Source: Bacteroidia bacterium
GTDB taxonomy: Bacteria > Bacteroidota > Bacteroidia > Bacteroidales > Azobacteroidaceae
NCBI GenBank assembly: GCA_026000155.1
Contig: BNYG01000005.1
Span: 1-64,000, forward strand
Length of the DNA: 64,000 bases
Direction of reading: 5' to 3'
In this document: in pieces, positions 36,752 to 45,297 of the stretch
How positions within the stretch are numbered: position 1 is the first letter of the stretch
Layout of the letters: the number at the start of each line of letters is the position of its first letter
Made by a program: the position numbers and the translations under genes
Notes under the pieces: generated by a model
Told to the model about the DNA's origin: nothing
The model's database searches: none
The model's input: only the letters and a program-made list of their open reading frames with translations

Positions 36752-39322
36752 ATGAAAAATTTAGTATTTGTAATCTCCCTGTTTATTTGTTTGCAACTTA
36801 GTGCGCAAACAAAAATTACATTCGTCGGCGCCAGCATCACCGAAGGCGCCCGGATTCAAAATCCGAAAGAAAATTCGTATCCCGGACAATTACAATCGTT
36901 GTTAGGTCCAAATTACCAAGTGAATAATTTCGGCGTATCCGGTACCACGATGCTGAAAAAAGGCAACTATCCCTATTGGAAAACCGGAGCTTATCAGGAA
37001 GCCTTGAAAAGCAATCCCGATATTGTCTTCATTGACTTGGGCGGAAACGATGCGAAAGCCGTTAACCGTCCGTTTTACAATGAATTGGAAGCCGATTGCC
37101 GCGAGATGATTCGCGCTTTCAAAGCTTTGCCCACCCACCCGCGCGTGATCGTATTATTGCCTACCGCTTTCTTTGAAACGGACACTACCGGCATCTACGA
37201 CCCCATCAGCAAAAATCGAGTAGCGCCTCGTTTGCAAAAAGCCGCTTACGCAGAAAATGTGGAAGTGGTGGATTTGCACCCGCTATTGATTGACCGTCCC
37301 GATTTGATTCCCGACAAAATTCATCCGGAAGAAAAAGGTTCGGAAATCCTGGCCAAACGTTTGTTCCAGCAAATCACTTTCCCGGTTGACGAAACTTTCG
37401 ATATTTTCAAGACGTTGGATAGCAAGGGCATTCAATACACAATTACTAATTTTGCAGGTTATGAATGTGCTACATTTACACAAAACGGCCGGGAATGTAA
37501 AGTAGTAAAGCCTCATAAAACGGCAGCCAATCATCCGTGGATTTGGCAGGCGCGCTTTTTCGCACACGAACCGCAAACGGCTATTACGCTGTTGGAAAAA
37601 GGATACCACTTCGTGTATAACGACCAAGCCGAACGCATGGGCAACAAGCAGGCGGTGGCCGAATGGAATGCTTTTTACAAACTCCTCCACAACGGCGGAT
37701 TAAATCAAAAAGTAGTTTTGGAAGGAATGAGCCGCGGAGGTGTCTATGTGTTCAACTGGGCGATTGCAAACCCCGATAAAGTGGCCGCCGTCTATGTCGA
37801 TAATCCTTTATTGGATATGAAAGCCATGTACTGGGGACCGAACGGCGAAGAGAAACCAGAAAATGAAATTACCAAAGGCATCGCCGAGAACTACGGACTC
37901 AGCCGCCAGCAGATGAAGACTTACAAAGAAAGCCCGATAGATAAAATTGATGCCATCGTAAAAGGTCATTATCCGATATTAATTCTTTGCGCCGAATTGG
38001 ATCAGGCGGCGGTCAATTCGCAAAATACCTTTCCTTTTGAAAAGAAAATCAGGGGAAAAGGCGGCAACATCACCGTTGTCGTAAAAAAAGGCTTCGGACA
38101 TCATCCGCACAGTTTCCCCAACCCGACCGTCATTGTAGATTTCATCGAAAATGCCGTAGGTAGGGGCGAAACATCTTTCGCCCCCACGTTCCCCATGGTA
38201 AAAAAATACGATTCCTACAAAGGCCTGGCCATGGCGGGTTATCAAGGTTGGTTCAGTTGCCCGGGCGACGGTTCCGACCGGGGATGGTATCATTATCTGG
38301 GCAAGGACGGCTTTCGTCCCGGTTCCTGCAAAGTGGATATGTGGCCCGATGTTTCGGAATACGACAAAACCTATAAAACCGATTTCGTCTTTGCAGACGG
38401 AAGTCCCGCTTACGTGATGAGCGAATACGACGAATCGACCGTGGAAACACATTTCCGTTGGATGCGGGAATACGGTGTGGACGGCGTTTTCGTGCAACGC
38501 TTTGTCGGCGAAATCAAACGTCCGAAAAGTTACAACCAATTGAACAAAGTCTGGCATTCGGCCATCAATGCCGCCAACGCCAACAACCGCGCCATCAGCG
38601 TGATGTACGACCTGAGCGGAATGGTTCCGGGTGATGAACAATTAGTACTGAGAGATATTGACGCCATCGCTTCCAAATACGATATTAAAGAACGGATCAA
38701 TAATCCTTCTTACCTGCATCACAACGGCAAACCATTGGTGGCTGTCTGGGGTATCGGATTCAACGACAATCGCAAATACGGATTCAAAGAAGCGGAAATC
38801 ATTATCGACGCTTTGATCGAACGCGGATTCAGCATATTGATCGGTGTTCCTACGAATTGGCGCCGTTTGGAAAGCGATACCATGAACGATCCGGAATTGC
38901 ATCGCCTGATAAAAAAATGCGATGTCGTGATGCCTTGGTTCGTAGGACGTTACAACGAACAAACCTTCCCCAAATACGAAAAATTGGTGAAAGAAGATAT
39001 AAAATGGTGTAAAACCAATAAAGTGGATTATGCACCGCTGGCTTTCCCCGGATTTTCGTGGGTGAATATGAGGCCGGGATCCACTCCTATTCCCCGCAAC
39101 CGCGGGAGTTTTTATTGGAAACAACTTTCGAGCCATATCCATCAAGGAGCGGAAATGCTATATCTCGCCATGTTCGACGAAATTGATGAAGGAACCGCTA
39201 TATTTAAATGTGCCACCACAGTGCCGGTAGGTGAAAGTTTTTTCTTACCTTTGGACGCCGATTTGGGTAACGATTATTATTTAAAATTGGCCGGAAAAGC
39301 AGCAAAAATGTTAAAAAAATAA
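36752..39322 (+). CDS. Three-domain exported protein: SGNH esterase, alpha/beta hydrolase, GH71/99-like barrel
   Basis: The 856 residues begin with a signal peptide (MKNLVFVISLFICLQLSAQ). Domain 1 (about 20-210) is an SGNH hydrolase with block I FVGASITEG, GGND and the C-terminal DKIHPEEKG (Asp/His). Domain 2 (about 215-468) is an alpha/beta hydrolase with nucleophile elbow GMSRGG. Residues about 469-482 are encoded by a small palindrome (38158-38188). Domain 3 (about 485-856) resembles GH71/GH99-type barrels: AMAGYQGWFSCPGDG, MSEYDESTVETHFRWMREYGVDGVFVQRF. It probably couples removal of acyl groups to glycan cleavage. The gene is tightly spaced with its neighbours. Confidence 0.82.
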   Translation: MKNLVFVISLFICLQLSAQTKITFVGASITEGARIQNPKENSYPGQLQSLLGPNYQVNNFGVSGTTMLKKGNYPYWKTGAYQEALKSNPDIVFIDLGGNDAKAVNRPFYNELEADCREMIRAFKALPTHPRVIVLLPTAFFETDTTGIYDPISKNRVAPRLQKAAYAENVEVVDLHPLLIDRPDLIPDKIHPEEKGSEILAKRLFQQITFPVDETFDIFKTLDSKGIQYTITNFAGYECATFTQNGRECKVVKPHKTAANHPWIWQARFFAHEPQTAITLLEKGYHFVYNDQAERMGNKQAVAEWNAFYKLLHNGGLNQKVVLEGMSRGGVYVFNWAIANPDKVAAVYVDNPLLDMKAMYWGPNGEEKPENEITKGIAENYGLSRQQMKTYKESPIDKIDAIVKGHYPILILCAELDQAAVNSQNTFPFEKKIRGKGGNITVVVKKGFGHHPHSFPNPTVIVDFIENAVGRGETSFAPTFPMVKKYDSYKGLAMAGYQGWFSCPGDGSDRGWYHYLGKDGFRPGSCKVDMWPDVSEYDKTYKTDFVFADGSPAYVMSEYDESTVETHFRWMREYGVDGVFVQRFVGEIKRPKSYNQLNKVWHSAINAANANNRAISVMYDLSGMVPGDEQLVLRDIDAIASKYDIKERINNPSYLHHNGKPLVAVWGIGFNDNRKYGFKEAEIIIDALIERGFSILIGVPTNWRRLESDTMNDPELHRLIKKCDVVMPWFVGRYNEQTFPKYEKLVKEDIKWCKTNKVDYAPLAFPGFSWVNMRPGSTPIPRNRGSFYWKQLSSHIHQGAEMLYLAMFDEIDEGTAIFKCATTVPVGESFFLPLDADLGNDYYLKLAGKAAKMLKK
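38158..38190. repeat. Small palindrome at a domain junction
   Basis: GGGGCGAAACATCTTTCGCCCC lies in frame between domains 2 and 3 of the three-domain hydrolase, encoding RGETSFAP. Confidence 0.7.
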
Positions 39323-39326
39323 GATC

Positions 39327-40283
39327 ATGAAAAAAAATCTGTTTATTATTATGCTTATGTTTGTGGCAAGCAGTTGTTTGGCACAGGAAAATCCGTTTAT
39401 CCGTCACATGTACACCGCCGATCCATCGGCACATGTATGGGCGGACGGACGTCTGTATGTTTATTCTTCCCACGATATTGCTCCTCCCCGCGGTTGCGAT
39501 CTGATGGACCAATACCATGTTTTTTCTACCGATGATATGGTCAATTGGACGGATCACGGCGAAATTTTGCGTTCGTCCGAAGTGCCTTGGGGACGTCCCG
39601 AAGGCGGTTTTATGTGGGCGCCCGATTGCGCGTATAAAAACGGCACCTATTATTTCTATTTTCCGCATCCGAGCGATTCCAAATGGAACAATTCCTGGAA
39701 AATCGGCGTGGCCACCAGCAAATATCCGGCAAAAGATTTCAAAGTAACCGGTTACATTGAAGGTATGGAATCCCAAATCGACCCTTGCGTATTTGTGGAC
39801 GATGACGGACAAGCCTATATTTACCAGGGCGGTGGCGGAAACCCACTCGGCGGTAAACTGAAAGACAACATGATCGAATTAGACGGCAAGTTGCAAAAAA
39901 TGGCAGGTTTGGAAGATTTTCACGAAGCCTCCTGGGTGCATAAATACAACGGAAAATATTATCTTTCGTATTCCGACAATCACGACGACAATTGGAAAGA
40001 CGGCGTAAAAGGCGACAACCGGATGCGTTATGCCATCGGCGACAGTCCCTTAGGTCCCTGGAAATCCATGGGCATCTATATGGAACCGACTAACAGTTAC
40101 ACCAATCACGGTTCAATTGTGGAATACAAAGGGCAATGGTATTCGTTCTATCACAACAGTTCGCTTTCCCAAAAAAATGGAGAATTCAACGACTGGTTGC
40201 GTTCGATTTGCGTGGATAAATTGTATTACAATCCCGACGGAAGCATTCAAATCGTAAAACAAACCGGATTAGACGCACAATAA
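39327..40283 (+). CDS. Exported GH43-family glycosidase, single domain
   Basis: The 318 residues have a signal peptide (MKKNLFIIMLMFVASSCLAQ) and one propeller. The base Asp is in YTADPSAHVWADGRLYVYSS, the pKa modulator in SQIDPCVFVDDDGQAYIY and the acid Glu in FHEASWVHKYNGKYYLSY. MWAPDCAYKNGTYYFYF is also typical. It resembles GH43 arabinosidases/xylosidases. No accessory domain is present. It starts four bases after the three-domain gene and ends two bases before the next gene. Confidence 0.92.
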   Translation: MKKNLFIIMLMFVASSCLAQENPFIRHMYTADPSAHVWADGRLYVYSSHDIAPPRGCDLMDQYHVFSTDDMVNWTDHGEILRSSEVPWGRPEGGFMWAPDCAYKNGTYYFYFPHPSDSKWNNSWKIGVATSKYPAKDFKVTGYIEGMESQIDPCVFVDDDGQAYIYQGGGGNPLGGKLKDNMIELDGKLQKMAGLEDFHEASWVHKYNGKYYLSYSDNHDDNWKDGVKGDNRMRYAIGDSPLGPWKSMGIYMEPTNSYTNHGSIVEYKGQWYSFYHNSSLSQKNGEFNDWLRSICVDKLYYNPDGSIQIVKQTGLDAQ

Positions 40284-40285
40284 AT

Positions 40286-41422
40286 ATGAAGAAAGTATTT
40301 GTCAGCGGATGCTACGATATGCTCCACAGCGGGCACGTAGCATTCTTTGAAGAAGCCGCTACGCATGGCGATTTATATGTCGGCATCGGTTCAGATAAAA
40401 CCTTGCTCGAATTGAAAGCCCGGCGACCGATTAACAACGAACAGGAACGCCTGTACATGGTAAAATCCTTGAAATCCGTAAAAGGCGCCTGGGTAAACGG
40501 AGGAAACGGTTTAATTGATTTTTTAGAGGAGATCAAGCAATTGCAACCGGATATTTTTTTCGTCAACAGCGACGGGCACAGTAACCTCAAAGAACAATTA
40601 TGCAAAGAGTTAGGCATTGAATACGTGGTCAGCAAACGCCTTCCGCACGGCGATTTGCCAACCCGCTCAACGACCTCTCTGCGAAGCGAATGCCGCATCC
40701 CTTACCGCATTGATTTAGCCGGCGGATGGTTGGACCAGCCCAACGTCAGCAGTTTGTATCCGGGACCGGTATTAACCATCTCCATCGAACCGGATTACGA
40801 TTTCAACGACCGGAGCGGGATGTCAACCAGTTCGCGTAAAAAAGCAGTGGAACTGTGGCAGGTGGATATTCCGGTTGGGGACAAGGAAAAATTGGCTAAA
40901 ACGCTTTTCTGCTTCGAAAATCCTCCGGGAACTCAGTACGTAAGCGGTTCGCAGGATTCGCTTGGGATCGTATTGCCCGGATTGAACAAGCTTCATTATA
41001 GCGGCGGCTACTGGCCTTCGGAAATTGAAAAACGGTTAGATAACGAATTGCTGGCTTGGATAGAAGAACGCCTTTGGTTAGTTCCCCTCTATCCGCGGCA
41101 TACCGGTTACGATGTCCTCGCCGGCACAAATATTACAACGGAAGGAGCTAAAAAACTCAGCGACGCCGCCAATGCCTGTTGGAAAGCCATTCAAGCGAAA
41201 GACGCACACGCTTTCGGCAAATCGATGCGCAACAGTTTTGAAGCGCAAATAGCCATGTATCCGAATATGGTGGCGCCGGATATTTTTGAAGTAATCAACA
41301 AACACAAAGAAGACACTTTAGGCTGGAAATTGAGTGGAGCCGGAGGAGGAGGATACCTGACCTTCGTCAGCGAAGCGCCGATTGAAAATGCGATACAAAT
41401 AAGAATCCGGAGGGGGGAATAA
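40286..41422 (+). CDS. Cytidylyltransferase-GHMP kinase fusion
   Basis: Residues 1-130 of 378 form a nucleotidyltransferase with GCYDMLHSGHVAFFEEA (HxGH) near 8-24. The rest resembles a GHMP sugar kinase: RIPYRIDLAGGWLDQP, a motif-2-like SGMSTSS, and LSGAGGGGYLTFV near the end. Only about 40 residues separate motifs 1 and 2, against roughly 90 in typical GHMP kinases, so the kinase N-lobe looks shortened. No signal peptide is present, so it acts in the cytosol. At the end of a hydrolase operon it probably phosphorylates and/or nucleotide-activates a released sugar; which sugar is unknown. Confidence 0.78.
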   Translation: MKKVFVSGCYDMLHSGHVAFFEEAATHGDLYVGIGSDKTLLELKARRPINNEQERLYMVKSLKSVKGAWVNGGNGLIDFLEEIKQLQPDIFFVNSDGHSNLKEQLCKELGIEYVVSKRLPHGDLPTRSTTSLRSECRIPYRIDLAGGWLDQPNVSSLYPGPVLTISIEPDYDFNDRSGMSTSSRKKAVELWQVDIPVGDKEKLAKTLFCFENPPGTQYVSGSQDSLGIVLPGLNKLHYSGGYWPSEIEKRLDNELLAWIEERLWLVPLYPRHTGYDVLAGTNITTEGAKKLSDAANACWKAIQAKDAHAFGKSMRNSFEAQIAMYPNMVAPDIFEVINKHKEDTLGWKLSGAGGGGYLTFVSEAPIENAIQIRIRRGE

Positions 41423-41444
41423 TTTCCTTCTCCGGATTCTTATT

Positions 41445-41830
41445 TTAGTTTAATTGCTGAATTTGTTTGGACGTGAGTCCGGTTGCCTTGGAAATATCAC
41501 TCACAGGAAATCCCATTTCCAATAGTTTTTTGGAAATTTCAAGAATACCGGCTTCGTATCCTTCTTCTCGTCCTTCTTCCCGATAATAATCCTTGTCTAT
41601 CCGGAAACTCCAATAGTCTCTTACACTTTTTTCGTATCTTTCCATATCTTGAGGCATTAATTTGTTTGTTTCTGTCATTTCAAATAATTTATCAAATGCT
41701 TCTCCTTTTATTGTTGCCGGACAACCTGCATTTCGATGACAAATCGTTCCTGCTTTTCATTTGTACAGTAAATGTCGTAAATAGTACGCCTATCATCTTT
41801 CTTGATTATTGTTAAGGATAAAACTTCGCT
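41445..41830 (-). pseudogene. Decayed Rpn/PDDEXK_2-family nuclease-transposase gene
   Basis: An open frame at 41445-41678 (77 residues, MTETNKLMPQDMERYEKSVRDY...) matches the C-terminal tail of PDDEXK_2 family proteins, including the Glu/Gly-rich YREEGREEGYEAG. Upstream, in other frames, DDRRTIYDIYCTNEKQERFVIEMQ and then GEAFDKLFE match the nuclease core. The gene is therefore frameshifted at about 41720 and missing its N-terminal half. The last 77 codons might still be read, but probably without function. Confidence 0.75.
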
Positions 41831-41963
41831 TGTTTTACTTGCCTAAACGATAGGACAAATGTAAACAGATTTTTTTAATATGAAAAATAATTTAGGTTAT
41901 CTTTTTTGAATTTCTTAAATTGGTTCGATTAAGGCACGATTTGAGTGTTTTTTTCTTTTTCCC

Positions 41964-42286
41964 CTGTCATTGCGGGCTTGACCCGCAATCCCATGATGTC
42001 CGTTAATCACTATTGATGCAAAGTTTTGGATATTTAGAGATTAACGATTTTCAGGAGGCGTCTCGACTACGCTCGACGTGACGGCAATGTTTTTAGAGAA
42101 GAGAGGGGAAGGGTTGAGCGGCTTTGCCGCCCAACCCTTCCCCTCTCCCTTTTATCGTCCCCCAAGTGGCATCGTCGAGCGCAGCCGAGACATCTGCTGA
42201 TAGTCGTTAATCGCTATTCTACAATAATTTGCATCAATAGTAATTAACGTTTCGCAGGGGATGGCGCGTCAAGCGCGCCATGACAG
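41964..42286. repeat. Nested palindromes: family D outer arms around a family B element
   Basis: The outer arms CTGTCATTGCGGGCTTGACC (41964) and GGCGCGTCAAGCGCGCCATGACAG (ending 42286) are family D. Inside, from about 42040 to 42230, is a family B copy: GAGGCGTCTCGACTACGCTCG, the GC-rich hairpin GGGAAGGGTTGAGCGGC/GCCGCCCAACCCTTCCC, and GATAGTCGTTAATCGCTATTC. The latter matches the repeat at 8066-8265. It suggests one element inserted into another. Confidence 0.85.
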
Positions 42287-42417
42287 AGAAAGAGAAAAGG
42301 TTCACATCGCCCCCTATTGGAAAAAATTGTTGGACTAAAAATAAAGTTGCATTTACTATTTGAATCTGCCAAAAGTTAAAATTTCAACCAAAATTTGCAT
42401 TTCTCACAAATTTGGAG

Positions 42418-42425
42418 TATCTTTG
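42418..42425 (+). promoter_or_regulatory. Promoter of the short 42443 transcription unit
   Basis: TATCTTTG with TTTG at 42394-42397 and 20 bases between fits the Bacteroidota promoter pattern. The start codon at 42443 follows 17 bases after the box. Confidence 0.75.
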
Positions 42426-42442
42426 CATATTAATTGCAAAAA

Positions 42443-42550
42443 ATGAAACAACGTTCGGCGTCAGCCAATTATTTGATAGATAAATTTCGTTCCTCTTCCA
42501 TAGTAACTCCTGAATTATCAAGAGTTTACGCAATCTATACGGGGGGGTAA
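42443..42550 (+). CDS. Short ORF ending in a G7 tract, possible slippage or frameshifted gene
   Basis: The 35 residues begin MKQRSASANYLIDKFRSSS and end YAIYTGG, with the stop directly after seven consecutive G (42541-42547). If one more G were present or read, the frame would continue for 29 codons (VNRSLSISYATLASFQLNFF...) to a stop at 42634-42636, giving a 64-residue protein that ends inside the terminator stem. Promoter, both halves and terminator fit one small gene. I do not recognise the family. It may be phase-variable, frameshifted, or a base-call error in the G run. Confidence 0.5.
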   Translation: MKQRSASANYLIDKFRSSSIVTPELSRVYAIYTGG

Positions 42551-42620
42551 ATCGCTCATTATCAATTAGTTATGCTACTTTAGCGTCTTTTCAATTAAAC
42601 TTTTTTAGTAAAATTATAGC

Positions 42621-42658
42621 AGCCGTAACAGGGTAAATTCCTTGTTACGGCTTTTTTT
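42621..42658 (+). terminator. Rho-independent terminator
   Basis: AGCCGTAACA pairs with TGTTACGGCT around GGGTAAATTCCT and is followed by T7. It closes the unit started at 42418 and separates it from the DUF1566-like gene. Confidence 0.9.
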
Positions 42659-42670
42659 AGTGTTGCTTTC

Positions 42671-42744
42671 AAAGGACCTTGAGGTCCTTAAAGATTTTAA
42701 GGTCTTTAAGAATTTTAAATATTAATTTTAAAAAATAGAAAAAA
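42671..42744 (+). repeat. Short palindromes upstream of the DUF1566-like gene
   Basis: AAGGACCTTGAGGTCCTTAA and the related AAGATTTTAAGGTCTTTAAGAA are imperfect palindromes ending close to the start codon. They could affect translation of the gene that follows. Confidence 0.5.
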
Positions 42745-43605
42745 ATGAAGAAAAATTTGATTTTAATGATGCTGCTTTTAGCAGGAGCAGTAAGTGCGAG
42801 TGCACAAACACCTGAAAAGCCCACCGGAGCAACCATGGTAGTCACCGGAAAAATGGTGAACAAGGGCGCCATAGTTTCTAAGCTCCCTATTGATTTGCGA
42901 ACAAAACCGGAAGAAATCAGTACGATCGACAATCAAGAAGACGGTTATATACAGACTCCTTTTTTGTATGTAGATGCCAATACTCTATTCAATAATGATG
43001 GTGAAGCCTGTATCGGATGTGGACTGCCGACTCCTAAGCCTTGCGATGGGGCTATTATTTATGATGCAGCTTGGAACTATGTATCCGGTTCTTTACCTGG
43101 TGATGGTGCAAAAGTGGGTGGCGCTGATGCCACGACCAATCAATCCTGGTCGCCTGAGATAACTGCAACCGGAGCATGGAATGCCACGGCTTTGGATAGT
43201 TACTTTACAAAAGCCAATGTAGACTTGTGCGTTTACAAAACAAACTACAAAAGTAGTGGAGTACAGAACGGTACAACTACTTGGGCTGATGCAGTGAACA
43301 ATTGTGCTAACGGTAACTACGCTGACGGCGATGCTACAGTCGGTTGGTATTTGCCGAACGAACGTGAACTACAATCCATTTACCAGGCTATTGGTGGTAA
43401 CGGTAGTGCTGCTGTCAGCTTTGGGAATTTAAGTACAGGCTCTGGTATAATCGCTACTACTGCGGAAAACATGGCTCTTGGTTTCTACTGGAGTAGTACG
43501 GAGTACGATGATAATTCGCCTTTGACCTTCTTTTTCGAAAAAGGTAATAGGAGCGTCACCTCCAAGACGAACAACGATTATGTGCGATGCGTCAGGAGAT
43601 TATAA
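42745..43605 (+). CDS. Exported DUF1566/Fib_succ_major-like protein
   Basis: The 286 residues have a signal peptide (MKKNLILMMLLLAGAVSASAQ). The C-terminal half has features of the DUF1566 / Fibrobacter-type paralogous domain: CVYKTNYK, WADAVNNCANGNYADGD, GWYLPNERELQSIYQAIGG, YWSSTEYDDNS and a final YVRCVRRL. These proteins are surface or periplasmic, with a C-type-lectin-like fold in related cases; the function is unknown. A spaced cysteine cluster (CIGCGLPTPKPC, near 92-103) precedes the domain. No operon partner is evident. Confidence 0.72.
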   Translation: MKKNLILMMLLLAGAVSASAQTPEKPTGATMVVTGKMVNKGAIVSKLPIDLRTKPEEISTIDNQEDGYIQTPFLYVDANTLFNNDGEACIGCGLPTPKPCDGAIIYDAAWNYVSGSLPGDGAKVGGADATTNQSWSPEITATGAWNATALDSYFTKANVDLCVYKTNYKSSGVQNGTTTWADAVNNCANGNYADGDATVGWYLPNERELQSIYQAIGGNGSAAVSFGNLSTGSGIIATTAENMALGFYWSSTEYDDNSPLTFFFEKGNRSVTSKTNNDYVRCVRRL

Positions 43606-43755
43606 CAATTTAACTTTTGACAATTAAATTCACTATCCCCCGTGCTCGCCGGGGGATATAAGTTATGCCTTCTTTTCTGTGGGTTGAGATTCTCAATCTT
43701 CAGGAATGAAAGAATAGGTACTATTTGAAAAAGAAGGTAAAACAGTAAAAGTTTC

Positions 43756-43802
43756 AAGGAAGATTATGAACAGGTAAAAGTATTCATAGTCTTCCTTTTT
43801 TT
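43756..43802 (+). terminator. Rho-independent terminator upstream of purB
   Basis: AAGGAAGATTATGAA pairs with TTCATAGTCTTCCTT (one mismatch), followed by T7. Confidence 0.85.
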
Positions 43803-43849
43803 ATGAAAAGAAAAATCAAATTCCTATTGCTTATTTCAAAACAAACCAT

Positions 43850-43857
43850 TATCTTTG
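43850..43857 (+). promoter_or_regulatory. -7 box of purB
   Basis: TATCTTTG lies 50 bases before the ATG at 43908. No clear -33 TTTG is at the usual distance. Confidence 0.6.
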
Positions 43858-43907
43858 TCATTTAATTTACGTTGAAATATTACTCTGAATTCCATTTCAT
43901 CATTAAT

Positions 43908-45254
43908 ATGAAATTAATCACGCTCACGGCGATTTCCCCCGTTGATGGCAGGTATCGCGATAAAACGGCATCTCTTGCGGACTATTTTTCCGAATATGCC
44001 TTGATCCGCTACCGGGTGCTGGTCGAAATTGAATATTTTATCTCCCTTTGCGAGATTCCGCTTCCTCAACTGAAAGAAGCAGGTTTGCCTGCGCTTTATG
44101 AATCCTTGCGGGATATTTACCGTTGCTTTTCATTGGAAGACGCCGAAAATATCAAGACGATTGAAAAAACCACCAATCACGATGTCAAAGCGGTGGAGTA
44201 CTTTCTCAAAGAAAAATTCGATACCATCCATTTAGAAAAATACAAGGAATTTATCCATTTCGGATTGACGTCGCAGGATATTAACAATACGGCTGTTCCT
44301 TTATCCATTAAAGAAGCCCTGGAAAAGGATTATTTGCCGGCGCTTACGGAATTGCTCGAAATATTGAAGTTCTATGCTTTGGAATGGGACGATGTCGCGA
44401 TGTTGGCCAGAACGCACGGGCAACCGGCCTCCCCTACCCGCCTGGGAAAAGAAATCCAGGTTTTCAGCAGCCGTTTGGAACAACAAATTCAGTTATTGCA
44501 AGCGATTCCCGTTTCGGCCAAATTCGGCGGGGCAACCGGCAATTACAATGCGCATACCGTTGCTTATCCGCACATCGACTGGAAAAAATTCGGCGATAAA
44601 TTTGTAAGTGAAAAATTAGGATTAGTCCGGGAAGAATATACTACCCAGATATCCAATTATGATAATTTGGCGGCTTTATTCGACGGCTTGAAACGCATCA
44701 ATACGATTTTGCTGGACTTGTCGAAAGATTTCTGGCAATATATTTCCATGGAATATTTCAAGCAGAAAATCAAAGCCGGTGAAATCGGATCGTCGGCCAT
44801 GCCGCACAAAGTGAACCCGATTGATTTTGAAAATGCAGAAGGCAACCTCGGCATTGCCAATGCCCTTTTGGAACATCTGGCTGCCAAACTGCCGGTATCG
44901 CGCCTGCAACGGGATTTGACCGATTCTACGGTTTTGAGAAATGCCGGCGTACCGTTCGCCCATATTGCCATTGCTTTCCAAAGCCTGCAAAAGGGATTGG
45001 CTAAACTTTTATTGAATCAAGATGTTATAACAAGAGATTTGGATCAGAATTGGGCAGTAGTAGCAGAAGGCATTCAAACCATTTTACGGCGGGAAGGTTA
45101 TCCCAAACCCTACGAAGCCTTGAAGGCTTTAACCCGTACCAATGAACAGATTACGGAGAAATCCATTCGTGAATTTATTGATACCTTGCGTATCAACGAG
45201 AGAGTAAAGGAGGAGTTAAAAACAATTACTCCGCATAATTATACAGGAATTTAA
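43908..45254 (+). CDS. purB: Adenylosuccinate lyase
   Basis: The 448 residues run from the ATG of MKLITLTAISPVDGRY; a TTG 12 codons upstream is less likely, as it lies closer to the promoter. The fumarase/aspartase-superfamily signature SSAMPHKVNPIDFENAEGN, the LTSQDINNTAV segment and ARTHGQPASPTRLGKE identify PurB. It cleaves succinyl groups in two steps of purine synthesis, giving AICAR and AMP with fumarate. Start and end match family length. The downstream gene is 43 bases away. Confidence 0.97.
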   Translation: MKLITLTAISPVDGRYRDKTASLADYFSEYALIRYRVLVEIEYFISLCEIPLPQLKEAGLPALYESLRDIYRCFSLEDAENIKTIEKTTNHDVKAVEYFLKEKFDTIHLEKYKEFIHFGLTSQDINNTAVPLSIKEALEKDYLPALTELLEILKFYALEWDDVAMLARTHGQPASPTRLGKEIQVFSSRLEQQIQLLQAIPVSAKFGGATGNYNAHTVAYPHIDWKKFGDKFVSEKLGLVREEYTTQISNYDNLAALFDGLKRINTILLDLSKDFWQYISMEYFKQKIKAGEIGSSAMPHKVNPIDFENAEGNLGIANALLEHLAAKLPVSRLQRDLTDSTVLRNAGVPFAHIAIAFQSLQKGLAKLLLNQDVITRDLDQNWAVVAEGIQTILRREGYPKPYEALKALTRTNEQITEKSIREFIDTLRINERVKEELKTITPHNYTGI

Positions 45255-45297
45255 ATTTAATGGTAACTAAGTACGTTTTAATTAATTAGTAAAAACA

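Larger units (their letters stand above)
43606..43907. other. Intergenic region with a C-rich hairpin, a terminator and the purB promoter
   Basis: ATCCCCCG...CGGGGGAT near 43634-43658 is a hairpin without a T run. A terminator is at 43756-43802 and a -7 box at 43850-43857. Between them (43660-43755) I see no gene. Confidence 0.6.

Noticed and set aside
41964..42286. CRISPR array
   Set aside because: Repeats are inverted, not direct, with no regular spacers and no cas genes anywhere in the window.
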